Position numbers and translations under genes: made by a program
Shown: positions 10,851-22,298 of the stretch, piece after piece
Position numbering within the stretch: the first letter of the stretch is position 1
How the letters are laid out: every line of letters starts with the position of its first letter
Assembly: GCF_002127325.2 (NCBI RefSeq)
Contig: NC_035433.2
Span: forward strand, 15,984,611-16,048,610
Direction: 5' to 3'
DNA length: 64,000 nt
Origin: Helianthus annuus
Taxonomy: Eukaryota > Streptophyta > Magnoliopsida > Asterales > Asteraceae
Notes under the pieces: model-generated
What the model was told of the DNA's origin: nothing
Database searches by the model: none
What the model saw: only the letters and a program-made list of their open reading frames with translations

Positions 10851-11280
10851 GTAAGTACGAGTAATTATCCAATTCAAATCTTTCAACCCAATTCCCAACC
10901 CGGGAATCCCATGCCTTGGCTGTGTGAACTCACCTTGGTTTGCTCGGTATGCTGGGTATATGCTCACAATTAATCAGTCGCGTCCTAAGGTTATGCACGT
11001 ATTCGCAATTAGTTTACATTCACACGGTTCGTCTAACAGTCAAATCATCACGTACATGCAAGTAACAACCAACACATTGCTTTTATTGGCTATACAAGTT
11101 TAAATTAATCCAATGGATACGCTATACAACTGATAACATGCTTGTTTAACATTGAACATTCACAATCCGAGGAATCAGATCAAATCAATTATATCATGCT
11201 TTACCATATCATTGGTGTTATCAGTTATGTAATAGTTCTAGTTCATAGGTACTACGTTTAACATTACAGGCATCAACAAG

Positions 11281-11840
11281 CTCGGACCTTACATAACATC
11301 ACAAACAGTCGGACTAAGCAAACATCACAAGAATTCGGACATCTATTTCAACATCAAAGGTCGGACTATGCATATCCCATTAAAAGTCGGACCAAATAAC
11401 CCACTTATAAAAGTTCGGACATATCCCCTTATATATACAAAACTCGGATAAAGTTATACCATAATAGTTCGGACAAGGCATGTCCATTAAAAAAATTCGG
11501 ACAATAGCCTATCATTGAAACTCGGACCATGAGTCCCTTGCAAAACTCGGACTACACACCCCCCTGAAGTTCGGACTCTTATAACCCTTATAATTCGGAC
11601 CTTAGTGTCCCTTACATAAAATTCGGACCCCTAGTCTTATGTAAAAGTCAGATCCCCTAAGTCTATCAAAAAGTCGGACCTTATGCTTTTCTTAGTCAAA
11701 ACTCGGACAAGCATTTCCTACTTACAAAACTCGGACAAACATTTCCCACTTACATTCATAAAGTTCGGACTTCACAACATCAAAAGTTCGGACTTCAACA
11801 AGCAATAAAAGTTCGGACCTTTAAGCATGATACTCAGACA
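11281..11840 (-). repeat. TCGGAC motif array in the D LTR
   Basis: More than 20 copies of A(G/C/T)TCGGAC at 20-40 bp intervals in otherwise unrelated AT-rich sequence. On the element's own strand the motif reads GTCCGA. Shared with E, H and J. Confidence 0.85.
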
Positions 11841-12211
11841 AACTATCAGTCATACATACGAATATTCACGTTCATTGTAATTGTAACAGTTACGTTTTCA
11901 CGTTTCACGATTAAGAAACCCTAATTTCATTGCATCTGTATTGCAGTAACCTCATCATCAATCAAATCTTCTATCATACAGGCATCTTAACATTCAACAA
12001 GTGGTTACACAACTGGTTATAAACTATTTCACAACAATCAGAATCAATCAAACACAAAACCATTACATGTAGAACTAGGGTTTTCATGAATCACATAATC
12101 AAGAATTGATAATAACAAACAATCATTAAACAATTACCTTGGATTGATTCTAGACAAAGAGAGGAATCAAGAGTGATGATTGAGAGCTTGCCAATGATTA
12201 AGAAGATGACT

Positions 12212-12727
12212 TGTGACAACTCGAGTTTCCGACTTCCATTTTCGCATTTATTGCACGTTGACTTTGACTGTTTAGTTGTTTGACTTGTTGGACTTGTAAC
12301 CGTACGCGTTGTGTTTTAATGAAACGTATTGTCATTGTGCATATATGTGATTACTTGTTGTTGTAAAATATAATATTAGAATTATTATAAAACACTTAGA
12401 CTGATTAAATCACGTAATGCCCGACGAATCGAGATGTGATTCACCATCAAACAAACTAGACGAAACAGAGTTTTATTCGCCATTCAACCTACTCGACGAA
12501 ACGTATGTGTTTCGCCGAGCCCAGATTCACCAAAGCCCAGTATAGGCCCAAACCCTTATGCGTAATTATATTAGTTTAGGTTGTGTACTTGAGAACGGTT
12601 ACTAAACTCTAAAAACCCTAGAGCTCTTTCCCTATTGACGGCAGCCTTGTGACTTCGTGAACACCAAAGAACGATCAAGATTTCTTCCTTGATTCATCGT
12701 GGTTAGTGCAAGTCCTTATCTGATTTT
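12212..12727 (+). repeat. Element C 5' LTR, first segment
   Basis: Starts TGTGACAACTCGAG and ends where B enters. Contains an early cluster of GACGAA(A/T)C / TTCGCC motifs (12423-12515). Confidence 0.88.
12723..12727. other. Target-site duplication of element B (left)
   Basis: ATTTT here equals ATTTT at 22299-22303, flanking the two LTR ends. A perfect 5-bp duplication proves a single intact insertion event. Confidence 0.93.
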
Positions 12728-13803
12728 TGTGACACCTGTGTCACTCCAACCATCAAACGAATGCCAAACCAATAAAATGTTTTATTTCATACTTGGGATT
12801 TGTATAAATATGTATATGTTTTGCATATATCAATTCTTGTTCAATTTCAAACTCTACAACACTTTCTGGGGAATTATACGCAAACTAGTGCGTAAACGTA
12901 CTCAGTTTAGTGCGATAAATACTCCGGAAGACCATCATACACTTAACATACCTTAAATAACCTTTACATAACTTAGAAATAAGTTTCGAAGGCTTTGGTA
13001 TGGCAAAAACAAGTTAATTCGCTTACAGGGACTAAACATGACAAACTGCGAAAGTATGCCAATTTGAACTGTAACAAACATTCCGGAACATGTCCATAAG
13101 TTAAACATACCATAAATATCCTTTACATAGCTTAGAAATAGGCTTTGAGGTGTTTGGTATGCTAAAACAAACTTTTGGATCATTCAGGGACTAAAGGTGT
13201 CAAAAAGTGCACAAGTTTGCACTTTCGCGCATAACTTACGTTCTGAATACATCCGGACATCCAAAAATTTATGTAAGCATCCTTATATTATGCCTTAGTG
13301 TTTGGCATGAGAAAAATCCATTCGTCGCGTCATTTGGATCGTTTTTCGCGCTTATGCGCATTCCGTCGTAATTAAGCGAACATTGCGTTCGTACGACCAA
13401 ACGAACCAACATCCGAAACATTTTTGAGCATGTTTCATGTCCACAATGTTTAGGCATCATTTTAGGGCCTTAAAGTTGGCTTTACGGGCCTTAGAAGTGT
13501 CGGAAATGGCTTAAATACGCAACAGGGACCAAAACTGCCAATTTTGAAAGTATGTGCAGATCAGAAGCTTCTGGCGGCCCGCGTGAGTTTTGCCTAAATG
13601 TTGAGGCGGGCCGCGTCAGACTGTCAGACCAGATTCAATGTTTCTAATCAATGCAGTTGGCCTTTCGTTCGATCAAGGGGCAATGCCCTTTCACCCAATC
13701 AAATGCCAAAGGCCATTTTCAGTAACCACCACATTTTTGACAAGTGTACACACGAGATCGCGGCATGATATTCGATAAACGATCCTAACGGTTCCACTTT
13801 TCC

Positions 13804-13811
13804 TATAAATA
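13804..13811 (+). promoter_or_regulatory. LTR promoter TATA box, element B 5' LTR
   Basis: TATAAATA followed by a run of C. Also at 20071-20078 in the 3' LTR, where the C run is longer, and in A (7985-7992). Confidence 0.78.
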
Positions 13812-13957
13812 CCCCCCCTTTTGTGTAAAAATCACAAGAATCAGATCTAAAAGCTCTAAGTTGAAGTATTGCTTCATACCTGAGTTTCTCTGATCTAGAT
13901 TAGCATTCGGGGACCCTCCGTAAGTATTCTTTCGTTGTTTTATCGCTTTTCGAGTCC

Positions 13958-14550
13958 GAAAGTCAACGTTTTGTTGACTTTCTGCATTGACCAGCTTATG
14001 GTCGATGCGAAGTTCATGGAACTTCATAACGTGAGCGTGATCACGATGGTTATAGTCCGTAGTGACTATACCTACTGGTCACCACGTTATCTAGGCTCAG
14101 TGACGAGTCGTAGTTTCGGCCAAAATGTGCATTCTTGCGTATTTTGTAACCAAACTACTCGTGAGCATCAAAGCCGTTTGTTTTGATGCCAAACCTGTTT
14201 TCTAAACTTAGTTAAGCATGTTATAACATGCTTAGCTCATCACTTTTAGTTTAGTGCTTATATAGGGTCGTAAGGTAAGCGATCTAAACCATCGCTTATA
14301 CTTTCGAACCCGACCCATTTGGTCGATCATTAGGATCCGACCAAACACATTAGGTGACCATAGCTATAACCTTCCGAGGTTATACCTTGTAGTCACGATG
14401 TTAGGCGTTCCAGACGCGTTCTACGCGAACGACGCGTAAGGTAGCATAAGCTACCTAAACGGGTCGTGATGGACCGTAAGCACTTAGGTTAAGTTTCATT
14501 TTAGTATGTAGGCTTTGTTAAACCATATTATACGAGTCTCCATACTCGTT
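13958..14550 (+). other. Hairpin-rich tract in the B 5' LTR leader
   Basis: At least ten inverted repeats in sequence: GAAAGTCAAC/GTTGACTTTC (13958-13982); GACCA/TGGTC extended by GCAT/ATGC (about 13984-14008); GAAGTTC/GAACTTC (14009-14025); palindrome CGTGATCACG (14036-14045); TATAGTC/GACTATA (14051-14070); GCATCAAA/TTTGATGC (14165-14189); a perfect 22-nt palindrome with half TAAGCATGTTA (14213-14234); TAAGCGAT/ATCGCTTA (about 14276-14298); TTTGGTCG/CGACCAAA (14318-14345); TATAACCT/AGGTTATA (14365-14384); AGGTAGC/GCTACCT (14439-14456); ACGAGT/ACTCGT inside AAACCA/TGGTTT (about 14520-14556). Lies 150-750 bases after the TATA box. Confidence 0.8.
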
Positions 14551-14689
14551 TGGTTTACGAACCCGCGTACTATCCAATCCTTCCATTTCGGTCCGGTATA
14601 TTAACATAGCTACCTATTAGGTGCCGTTTGATATCCCGTGATCTTTAGCATTATCTGGTTATTATACAAGAACTCCAAAGCAACCTCAG

Positions 14690-16649
14690 GTGAGTACATT
14701 GAACCCCTCTTTTACTGTTTTCCAAACTGTTTTGGGGTGAAGCATGTGTACCTATCTGTTATTTTCATGATTTCAAAGTATAATTGATTATACATGTTAG
14801 TATTTATCTTTTGACAAACTAAATGACTATCTATGGTTTAAACACTGAATTCTCAAAGATTATAAGATTAATTGTTGGATTGTACTTATACATTCACCAG
14901 ACCGATTGGTAGTATGATATAGCGCTATAGGACTAGACACCCCATTCCTGTTGTCATGGAATGTCCGAAACCAATTTGTTTCTCCATCCAAATAGGGATT
15001 TCCTTTGTGGTATCCTTATAGTCTCAAAGGTGTAGTTTGATGCACTAGGTCTGAATGAATTCTTAAATCGCACCTTTAAAGTATATTTTGATATACTCCC
15101 AAAAGGTATAGTTTGATATACTCTCATGTGTGGTATTGTACAGAACCAACATAAGCATTTTATCAACAAACCAAAGCATATTTTTAATATGTTATTTACA
15201 AATCCAAAGTATACTGTTAATATGCTGCTATAAGGTTATTCGATTAACCTTACATCATTTCACTTACCATACATAACTTTTGTTTATACATTACGTGGTT
15301 TACATTTAACTTGAGTTATACAATAACCTTGGACTATTGGTTTAAACATGAACATTCTATATTGGTGGTTTGGTTTGCGTAAGTGACTTAAGTAACGAGG
15401 CGTGTGTAATATGATACAAGCATGGTGGATACGCCGCTGGTACTTCCTATATATAAGTGTTTGTATGGTATTATATATCGTAGCGTTATTTGAATCATTT
15501 CAATTTGAGACATATGGCATTTTATACAAATAACACACTTTTCACGAGACATTGTTTTACAAACGACTTATCTTATACAAACACATTTTTACATGGTTAT
15601 CCGTTTAACAATACAGTGTTCTCTTATTTATACATATCATCCAATCTTATCGTTTTTCAAATGATTTACAAGACAAAGCAAATTACAAGGTTCATGACTG
15701 ACCGTTATTAACGTTTTCTTTAAACTCAAGTCATGAATCCCATTTTCACAAAACCTATGTATCTCACAGGCATTTTTATGCTGACGTACCTATTTTTACA
15801 CATGTTTCAGGTGCTGTCTTGAGATGATTGTTGATACATGCTACATTTAGGATGGACTCGTGCCTTAGCAACTTTAAAACTTGGAAGATCATAGTTGTAC
15901 TTATGTGATTGTAATAGAACAATGAGTTCATTTAATCAATAAAACAATATTTCAATTTCCATGTGTTATGAAACAATGATTCTGTTACAACACTCCCCGA
16001 CGTTTCCGCCACGTTTTGTTGTTCCACGTGGTCGGGGTGTGACAGAAAAGTTGGTATCAGAGCTCATGGTTATAGGGAATTAGGTTATTAGTAATGCTTT
16101 GACCTAGTCTATAACCTTCCTAGGACCCTAACGCGAGTTTACTTGCGTTTAGTCATAAAACAATACTGTCACCTATCCTTAGGCGACGACCCCAACAAGA
16201 ACATAAATTTCAAAACCGCTTTGAAAACTAATCATCTGTTCTAGGATGATTGATTTCTAGGTTTTGAACCCTCTGTTATAAGGTTTTGAACCCCTTTGAA
16301 TTTTCAAAATCCTATCAAAGTTGGTCTAAATAATGTGAACACATGCAAACTGGAAGGGTGGATGCCTGTACCCTGAGTTTTCTGTCTAAGGCTAGAATGT
16401 TCGTACAAATCCACATAATCGGACCAGTCACTCTTACCTGGGAACTCTTGGGGTGAGTGTCCACTTATAGGCGAGCATGTCTTCGCGATACATTATTTTT
16501 GGCCTATTTACTTTGATTAATCACCGAGGTCGTTTGTTGCTTTATAGTAACAAACAAATGACCACTGTCCTTGTTTTCATCAGATATGTTTCATCTCATT
16601 CTTTTCGTCTAATTCTCTCACTCGTTTCCTCTCATGTTTCCTCTTTTAG
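14690..16649 (+). other. Candidate leader intron of element B
   Basis: Donor CTCAG|GTGAGTAC at 14689/14690 in the LTR; acceptor TTTCCTCTTTTAG|AATG ending at 16649, one base before the gag ATG. It would remove U5, the primer-binding site and an upstream ATG at 16477. A has the same donor and acceptor at matching places. Splice strengths are judged by eye only. Confidence 0.5.
16052..16063 (+). other. Primer-binding site of element B
   Basis: TGGTATCAGAGC, complementary to initiator tRNA-Met, eight bases after the LTR end. Confidence 0.92.
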
Positions 16650-16650
16650 A
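16070..16650 (+). other. Element B internal leader
   Basis: Noncoding; aligns with the A leader. Contains ATG at 16477, in frame with gag (58 extra codons), but the extension is not conserved in A and starts poorly, so it is taken as leader. Confidence 0.6.
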
Positions 16651-17802
16651 ATGCCTCCTCGACGCGACAATCAAATGGCGAATGCCGAACTGGCGGAAAT
16701 TATCGCGCAGCAAATGGCTGCTGCCTTCCCAAATCTTTATGCTCAAATAACCCAAGCCATCAACAACAACAACAACAATGCTCCATGCAATTTCAAAATT
16801 TTTAACTCGGCTAAACCACTCAAGTTTAGTGGTTCTGAGGGAGCAACTGGGCTTCTTCAATGGTTCGAGAGCATTGAGAATACTTTCCGTCACGTCCAGT
16901 GTCCTGAAAATCGCAAGGTCGAGTTTTCTTCGAGTGTGTTTCAGAAGAGGGCTCTTACGTGGTGGAACGGGGTTATGAGAGACCGCGGTGCAGAGGTTGC
17001 ATTAGCACAGACTTGGGCCGAGCTTAGGGCTCTTATGATGAAGGAATTTTGTCCTCGTCATGAGCTTAGGGCTCTAGAAAGCGAATTTGATGATTTAAAG
17101 CAAGACAGTGGGGAACATCGAGCCTATACTGATCGCTATGAGGAATTGAGCTTGTTATGCCCTACTATGGTTACGCCTCTGCATAAGGCGATTGAGAAAT
17201 ACATTGATGGGCTTCCTGACGTAGTTCAGGATATCGTTACTGGCAGCAACCCTACTACTGTCAGACAAGCCATTGAATTGGCTGCCACTCTGACTGAATC
17301 CCAAATCAGGAAGCGCAAGCTGTTTCAGAAGGGCGACTTAAGACCATCTGACAAGACTGCTCATGTGGAACCAAAGGAAGAAAGTGCTGAGGTGTCCAAG
17401 AAGAAAAAACGCAAAGCCTCTCAAAGCTACGCTATAACTGCTCAAGACAAACAAGTTGCACCAAACCAACCAGCACAACCTCGTAAAAGACAAAATTATG
17501 TTGGTACCGCACCTTTGTGCAACAAGTGCAACCGTCATCATCTAGAGCAAGAGCAGTGTCACAAATGTACCCACTGTGGACGGTTGGGACATTTGATCAA
17601 TGTTTGTCGTTATGCAAATCAAGCTGCTGCAAACCCTGCTGCTGTTCAAGCACGGTTCCCTCCAGGGTCATGTTATAACTGTGGTGACCTTACCCACTAC
17701 AGGAACAATTGCCCAAGGCTTGTTAACATACCTCCAGCGCGTGGACGAGTGTTCAACATCAATGAGGCAAATATGAACAATGATGCAGCAGTGAACAATT
17801 AG
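16651..17802 (+). CDS. gag: Gag protein of element B (383 aa, intact)
   Basis: Structural Gag of a Tekay-type element, expected to form the particle that packages element RNA. Order: N-terminal [18 protein letters not shown], Asn-rich spacer, capsid region ([15 protein letters not shown] to PTTVRQAIELAATL, about residues 55-215), Lys-rich linker, a zinc-knuckle-like CTHCGRLGHLINVC and a CX2CX4HX4C knuckle [14 protein letters not shown] near the C terminus. It ends VNN-stop soon after ARGRVFN, the point where A runs on into protease, so Gag appears to stop almost exactly at the gag/pro boundary. No stop or frameshift is seen, unlike all pol-bearing neighbours: the only complete undamaged retroelement gene in the window. 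Start MPPRR is chosen because A shares it; an in-frame upstream ATG at 16477 exists. Confidence 0.93.
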   Translation: MPPRRDNQMANAELAEIIAQQMAAAFPNLYAQITQAINNNNNNAPCNFKIFNSAKPLKFSGSEGATGLLQWFESIENTFRHVQCPENRKVEFSSSVFQKRALTWWNGVMRDRGAEVALAQTWAELRALMMKEFCPRHELRALESEFDDLKQDSGEHRAYTDRYEELSLLCPTMVTPLHKAIEKYIDGLPDVVQDIVTGSNPTTVRQAIELAATLTESQIRKRKLFQKGDLRPSDKTAHVEPKEESAEVSKKKKRKASQSYAITAQDKQVAPNQPAQPRKRQNYVGTAPLCNKCNRHHLEQEQCHKCTHCGRLGHLINVCRYANQAAANPAAVQARFPPGSCYNCGDLTHYRNNCPRLVNIPPARGRVFNINEANMNNDAAVNN

Positions 17803-18981
17803 TGTTTTGTGTTTCCTTGGTTGTTATCTTTTGACACTTCAAGACAATTCCGTTGTTACATAAATAAAGATTTGTTGTTTTTATTTCTGCAAAATTTATG
17901 CGTTTGTATGAATGCTTGATGAAACCTTATGATGTCAACCCAAAGACAAACTACTCGTATGGTTCTGTCATATTATGATCACTTGTGATCTCCCCAAGAA
18001 CCTTAAACTCTCGTTTCTTTTAAGAATCAAAGTTAAACTCTTATTGAGAAACCCTCTATCTTTATAGATAGATCTTTATAAATCATTAAAGTTCCAAATG
18101 AAATCCATAGATTGGATTCCTAGTGTGCTTTAATATCCATACCTAAGGATAACAAATAAAGAATCAAGTTAACTAATTTTGTGCTTATATGTTTTCTTAC
18201 ATGTTTTGTGGTTGTATGTGATCCATCCAAATCCTCATAGACTCTTTCATATCTCATACGAGAGATTCGCAATAGGATATCCAAAGATACTATCTTAAAC
18301 CCTTAATGGATTTCAACATTGTAGTTAAGTCCCTCTGGTTATAAAGTATTATTCTATAATTGGACCTCTTGAATGGTCTGCTTAAACAGATTGATTTTGA
18401 AAATCTGATTAGAAATATCATGTGATGATATAACTAAAAATGATCCCTTAAGTGGTCTATTTAAAGAGATCGTTCGTTGATCTAATTAAAAGGATCCTTT
18501 GGTGGTCTAGCCGAATCGCTTCATGTTTATTCAGGTAATTTTTCCTACACATTATGAAATGGACTGTGCGGACTGTGCAAGGAATTACGTAATTATGGAG
18601 GCCTACATAATTATGGAATTCAGTGCACAGGAGCCACAGGAAGCTTCATCTTGCGTTAAGACCTAGTGACAAGAATAATGATACGGGAGAAATCTCGGAC
18701 CTCGACCAATGTCATTTGTTCTCACGCTCCCCCAATTCTGATCTCAATCACACACCAAGTTTCCTATGATAAGTCTTCATAAGAAACATTCTTCTGTTCA
18801 TAGTTCAAAATTCCATGTTTTATTATTACTAGGAATTCGCTTGAGGGTTAACAAATTCGCTAAGAGTCCTAACATGGCCCCGAGTTTTACTTAAGGGTTC
18901 AAGGGATCTATTAGAAGGCGAAACCGTCACAGCTCTCTTCACAAGTTTCCTCTAGAATTTAATTTCGGGACGAAATTTCCT
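17803..18981 (+). other. Noncoding internal 3' region of element B
   Basis: 1.2 kb between gag and the polypurine tract, with no pol homology that I can see. It has several short inverted repeats, for example GATCAC/GTGATC (about 17978-17991), ATATCA/TGATAT (about 18416-18432) and AGATC/GATCT (about 18467-18483), plus a loosely repeated TGGTCT-containing segment around 18365-18510. It ends with the AATTTCGGGACGAAATT hairpin (18961-18977). Confidence 0.6.
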
Positions 18982-18995
18982 AAAATAGGGGAGAC
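18982..18995 (+). other. Polypurine tract of element B
   Basis: AAAATAGGGGAGAC directly before the 3' LTR; core shared with A. Confidence 0.85.
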
Positions 18996-21900
18996 TGTGA
19001 CACCTGTGTCACTCCAACCATCAAACGAATGCCAAACCAATAAAATGTTTTATTTCATACTTGGGATTTGTATAAATATGTATATGTTTTGCATATATCA
19101 ATTCTTGTTCAATTTCAAACTCTACAACACTTTCTGGGGAATTATACGCAAACTAGTGCGTAAACGTACTCAGTTTAGTGCGACAAATACTCCGGAAGAC
19201 CATCATACACTTAACATACCTTAACTAACCTTTACATAACTTAGAAATAAGTTTCTAAGGCTTTGGTATGGCAAAAACAAGTTAATTCGCTTACAGGGAC
19301 TAAACTTGACAAACTGCGAAAGTATGCCAATTTGAACTGTAACAAACATTCCGGAACATGTCCATAAGTTAAACATACCATAAATATCCTTTACATAGCT
19401 TAGAAATAGGCTTTGAGGTGTTTGGTATGCTAAAACAAACTTTTGGATCATTCAGGGACTAAAGGTGTCAAAAAGTGCACAAGTTTGCACTTTCGCGCAT
19501 AACTTACGTTCTGAATACATCCAGACATCCAAAAATTTATGTAATCATCCTTATATTATGCCTTAGTGTTTGGCATGAGAAAAATCCATTCGTCGCGTCA
19601 TTTGGATCGTTTTTCGCGCTTATGCGCATTCCGTCGTAATTAAGCGAACATCGCGTTCGTACGACCAAACGAACCAACATCCGGAACATTTTTGAGCATG
19701 TTTCATGTCCACAATGTTTAGGCATCTTTTAGGGCCTTAAAGTTGGCTTTACGGGCCTTAGAAGTGTCGGAAATGGCTTAAATACGCAACAGGGACCAAA
19801 ACTGCCAATTTTGAAAGTATGTGCAGATCAGAAGCTTCAGGCGGCCCGCGTGAGTTTTGACTAAATGTTGAGGCGGGCCGCGTCAGACTGTCAGACCAGA
19901 TTCAATGTTTCTAATCAATGCAGTTGGCCTTTCGTTCGATCAAGGGGCAATGCCCTTTCACCCAATCAAAGGCCAAAGGCCATTTTCAGTAACCACCACA
20001 TTTTTGACAAGTGTACGCACGAGATCGCGGCACGATATTCGATAAACGATCCTAACGGTTCCACTTTTCCTATAAATACCCCCCCCCTTTTGTGTAAAAA
20101 TCACAAGAATCAGATCTAAAAGCTCTAAGTTGAAGTATTGCTTCATACCTGAGTTTCTCTGATCTAGATTAGCATTCGGGGACCCTTCGTAAGTATTCTT
20201 TCGTTGTTTTATCGCTTTTCGAGTCTGAAAGTCAACGTTTTGTTGACTTTCTGCATTGACCAGCTTATGGTCGATGCGAAGTTCATGGAACTTCATAACG
20301 TGAGCGTGATCACGATGGTTATAGTCCGTAGTGACTATACCTACTGGTCACCACGTTATCTAGGCTCAGTGACGAGTCGTAGTTTCGGCCAAAATGCGCA
20401 TTCTTGCGTATTTTGTAACCAAACTACTCGTGGGCATCAAAGCCGTTTGTTTTGATGCCAAACCTGTTTTCTAAACTTAGTTAAGCATGTTCTAACATGC
20501 TTAGCTCATCACTTTTAGTTTAGTGCTTATATAGGGTGGTAAGGTAAGCGATCTAAACCATCGCTTATACTTTCGAACCCGACCCATTTGGTCGATCATT
20601 AGGATCCGACCAAACACATTAGGTGACCATAGCTATAACCTTCCGAGGTTATACCTTGTAGTCACGATGTTAGGCGTTCCAGACGCGTTCTACGCGAACG
20701 ACGCGTAAGGTAGCATAAGCTACCTAAACGGGTCGTGATGGACCGTAAGCACTTAGGTTAAGTTTCATTTTAGTATGTAGGCTTTGTTAAACCATATTAC
20801 ACGAGTCTCCATACTCGTTTGGTTTACGAACCCGCGTACTATCCAATCCTTCCATTTCGGTCCGGTATATTAACATAGCTACCTATTAGGTGCCGTTTGA
20901 TATCCCGTGATCTTTAGCATTATCTGGTTATTATACAAGAACTCCAAAGCAACCTCAGGTGAGTACATTGAACCCCTCTTTTACTGTTTTCCAAACTGTT
21001 TTGGGGTGAAGCATGTGTACCTATCTGTTATTTTCATGATTTCAAAGTATAATTGATTATACATGTTAGTATTTATCTTTTGACAAACTAAATGACTATC
21101 TATGGTTTAAACACTGATTTCTCAAATATTATAAGATTAATTGTTGGATTGTACTTATACATTCACCAGACCGATTGGTAGTATGATATAGCGCTATAGG
21201 ACTAGACACCCCATTCCTGTTGTCATGGAATGTCTGAAACCTATTTGTTTCTCCATCCAAATAGGGATTTCCTTTGTGGTATCCTTATAGTCTCAAAGGT
21301 GTAGTTTGATGCACTAGGTCTGAATGAATTCTTAAATCGCACCTTTAAAGTATATTTTGATATACTCCCAAAAGGTATAGTTTGATATACTCTCATGTGT
21401 GGTATTGTACAGAACCAACATAAGCATTTTATCAACAAACCAAAACATATTTTTAATATGTTATTTACAAATCCAAAGTATTTATAAGGTTATTCGATTA
21501 ACCTTACATCATTTCACTTACCATACATAACTTTTGTTTATACATTACGTGGTTTACATTTAACTTAAGTTATACAATAACCTTGGACTATTGGTTTAAA
21601 CATGAACATTCTATATTGGTGGTTTGGTTTGCGTAAGTGACTTAAGTAACGAGGCGTGTGTAATATGATACAAGCATGGTGGATACGCCGCTGGTACTTC
21701 CTATATATAAGTGTTTGTATGGTATTACATATCGTAGCGTTATTTGAATCATTTCAATTTGAGACATATGGCATTTTATACAAATAACACACTTTTCACG
21801 AGACATTGTTTTACAAACGACTTATCTTATACAAACACATTTTTACATGGTTATCCGTTTAACAATACAGTGTTCTCTTATTTATACATATCATCCAATC

Positions 21901-22298
21901 TTATCGTTTTTCAAATGATTTACAAGACAAAGCAAATTACAAGGTACATGACTGACCGTTATTAAACGTTTTCTTTAAACTCAAGTCATGAATCCCATTT
22001 TCACAAAACCTATGTATCTCACAGGCATTTTTATGCTGACGTACCTATTTTACACATGTTTCAGGTGCTGTCTTGAGATGATTGTTGATACATGCTACAT
22101 TTAGGATGGACTCGTGCCTTAGCAACTTTAAAACTTGGAAGATCATAGTTGTACTTATGTGATTGTAATAGAACAATGAGTTCATTTAATTAATAAAACA
22201 ATATTTCAATTTCCATGTGTTATGAAACAATGATTCTGTTACAACACTCCCCGACGTTTCCGCCACGTTTTGTTGTTCCACGTGGTCGGGGTGTGACA
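18996..22298 (+). repeat. Element B 3' LTR (3.3 kb)
   Basis: Aligns end to end with 12728-16044, with scattered substitutions (at least a dozen in the first kilobase by eye) and a 14-bp deletion near 21480. TATA box at 20071-20078, donor consensus at 20958/20959, hairpin series about 20226-20820. Confidence 0.95.

Larger units (their letters stand above)
10094..12211 (-). repeat. Element D LTR (family 2), cut by element C
   Basis: Begins TGTCACACCCCCAAAATCC, the minus-orientation end shared by the E, J and K LTRs. It runs to 12211, where C enters; roughly the first 0.3-0.4 kb of the LTR (in its own sense) is therefore missing here and should lie right of C, outside the window. It carries the donor consensus (AAG|GTGAGT on the minus strand, about 10930). 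Whether D is a whole element or a solo LTR cannot be told. Confidence 0.85.
12728..16044 (+). repeat. Element B 5' LTR (3.3 kb)
   Basis: TGTGACACCTGTG...GGGGTGTGACA, directly followed by the primer-binding site. U3 reaches the TATA box at 13804; the remaining more than 2.2 kb would be transcribed R/U5. Confidence 0.95.
12728..22298 (+). mobile_element. Element B: Gag-only LTR retrotransposon (TR-GAG type), family 1
   Basis: 9,571 bp with two LTRs (3,317 and 3,303 bp), perfect ATTTT duplication, primer-binding site, one open gag and polypurine tract, but an internal region of only 2,951 bp. No protease, RT, RNase H or integrase is present. Gag, primer site, tract, TATA and hairpin series match element A, so A-like copies are the likely source of enzymes. 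The architecture matches the TR-GAG class of non-autonomous plant elements. The LTRs differ by scattered substitutions and a 14-bp deletion near 21480, so B is older than A. Confidence 0.92.

Noticed and set aside
10576..10854. 92-codon ORF with repeated RRFYVSVLP
   Set aside because: A by-product of the ACGTAGG tandem repeats in the D LTR; equivalent frames are not kept in C, G or K.
16477..16650. Longer Gag of B from the upstream in-frame ATG
   Set aside because: The extension does not align with A in protein sequence, and the region ends in a splice-acceptor-like tract. MPPRRDN is the shared start.
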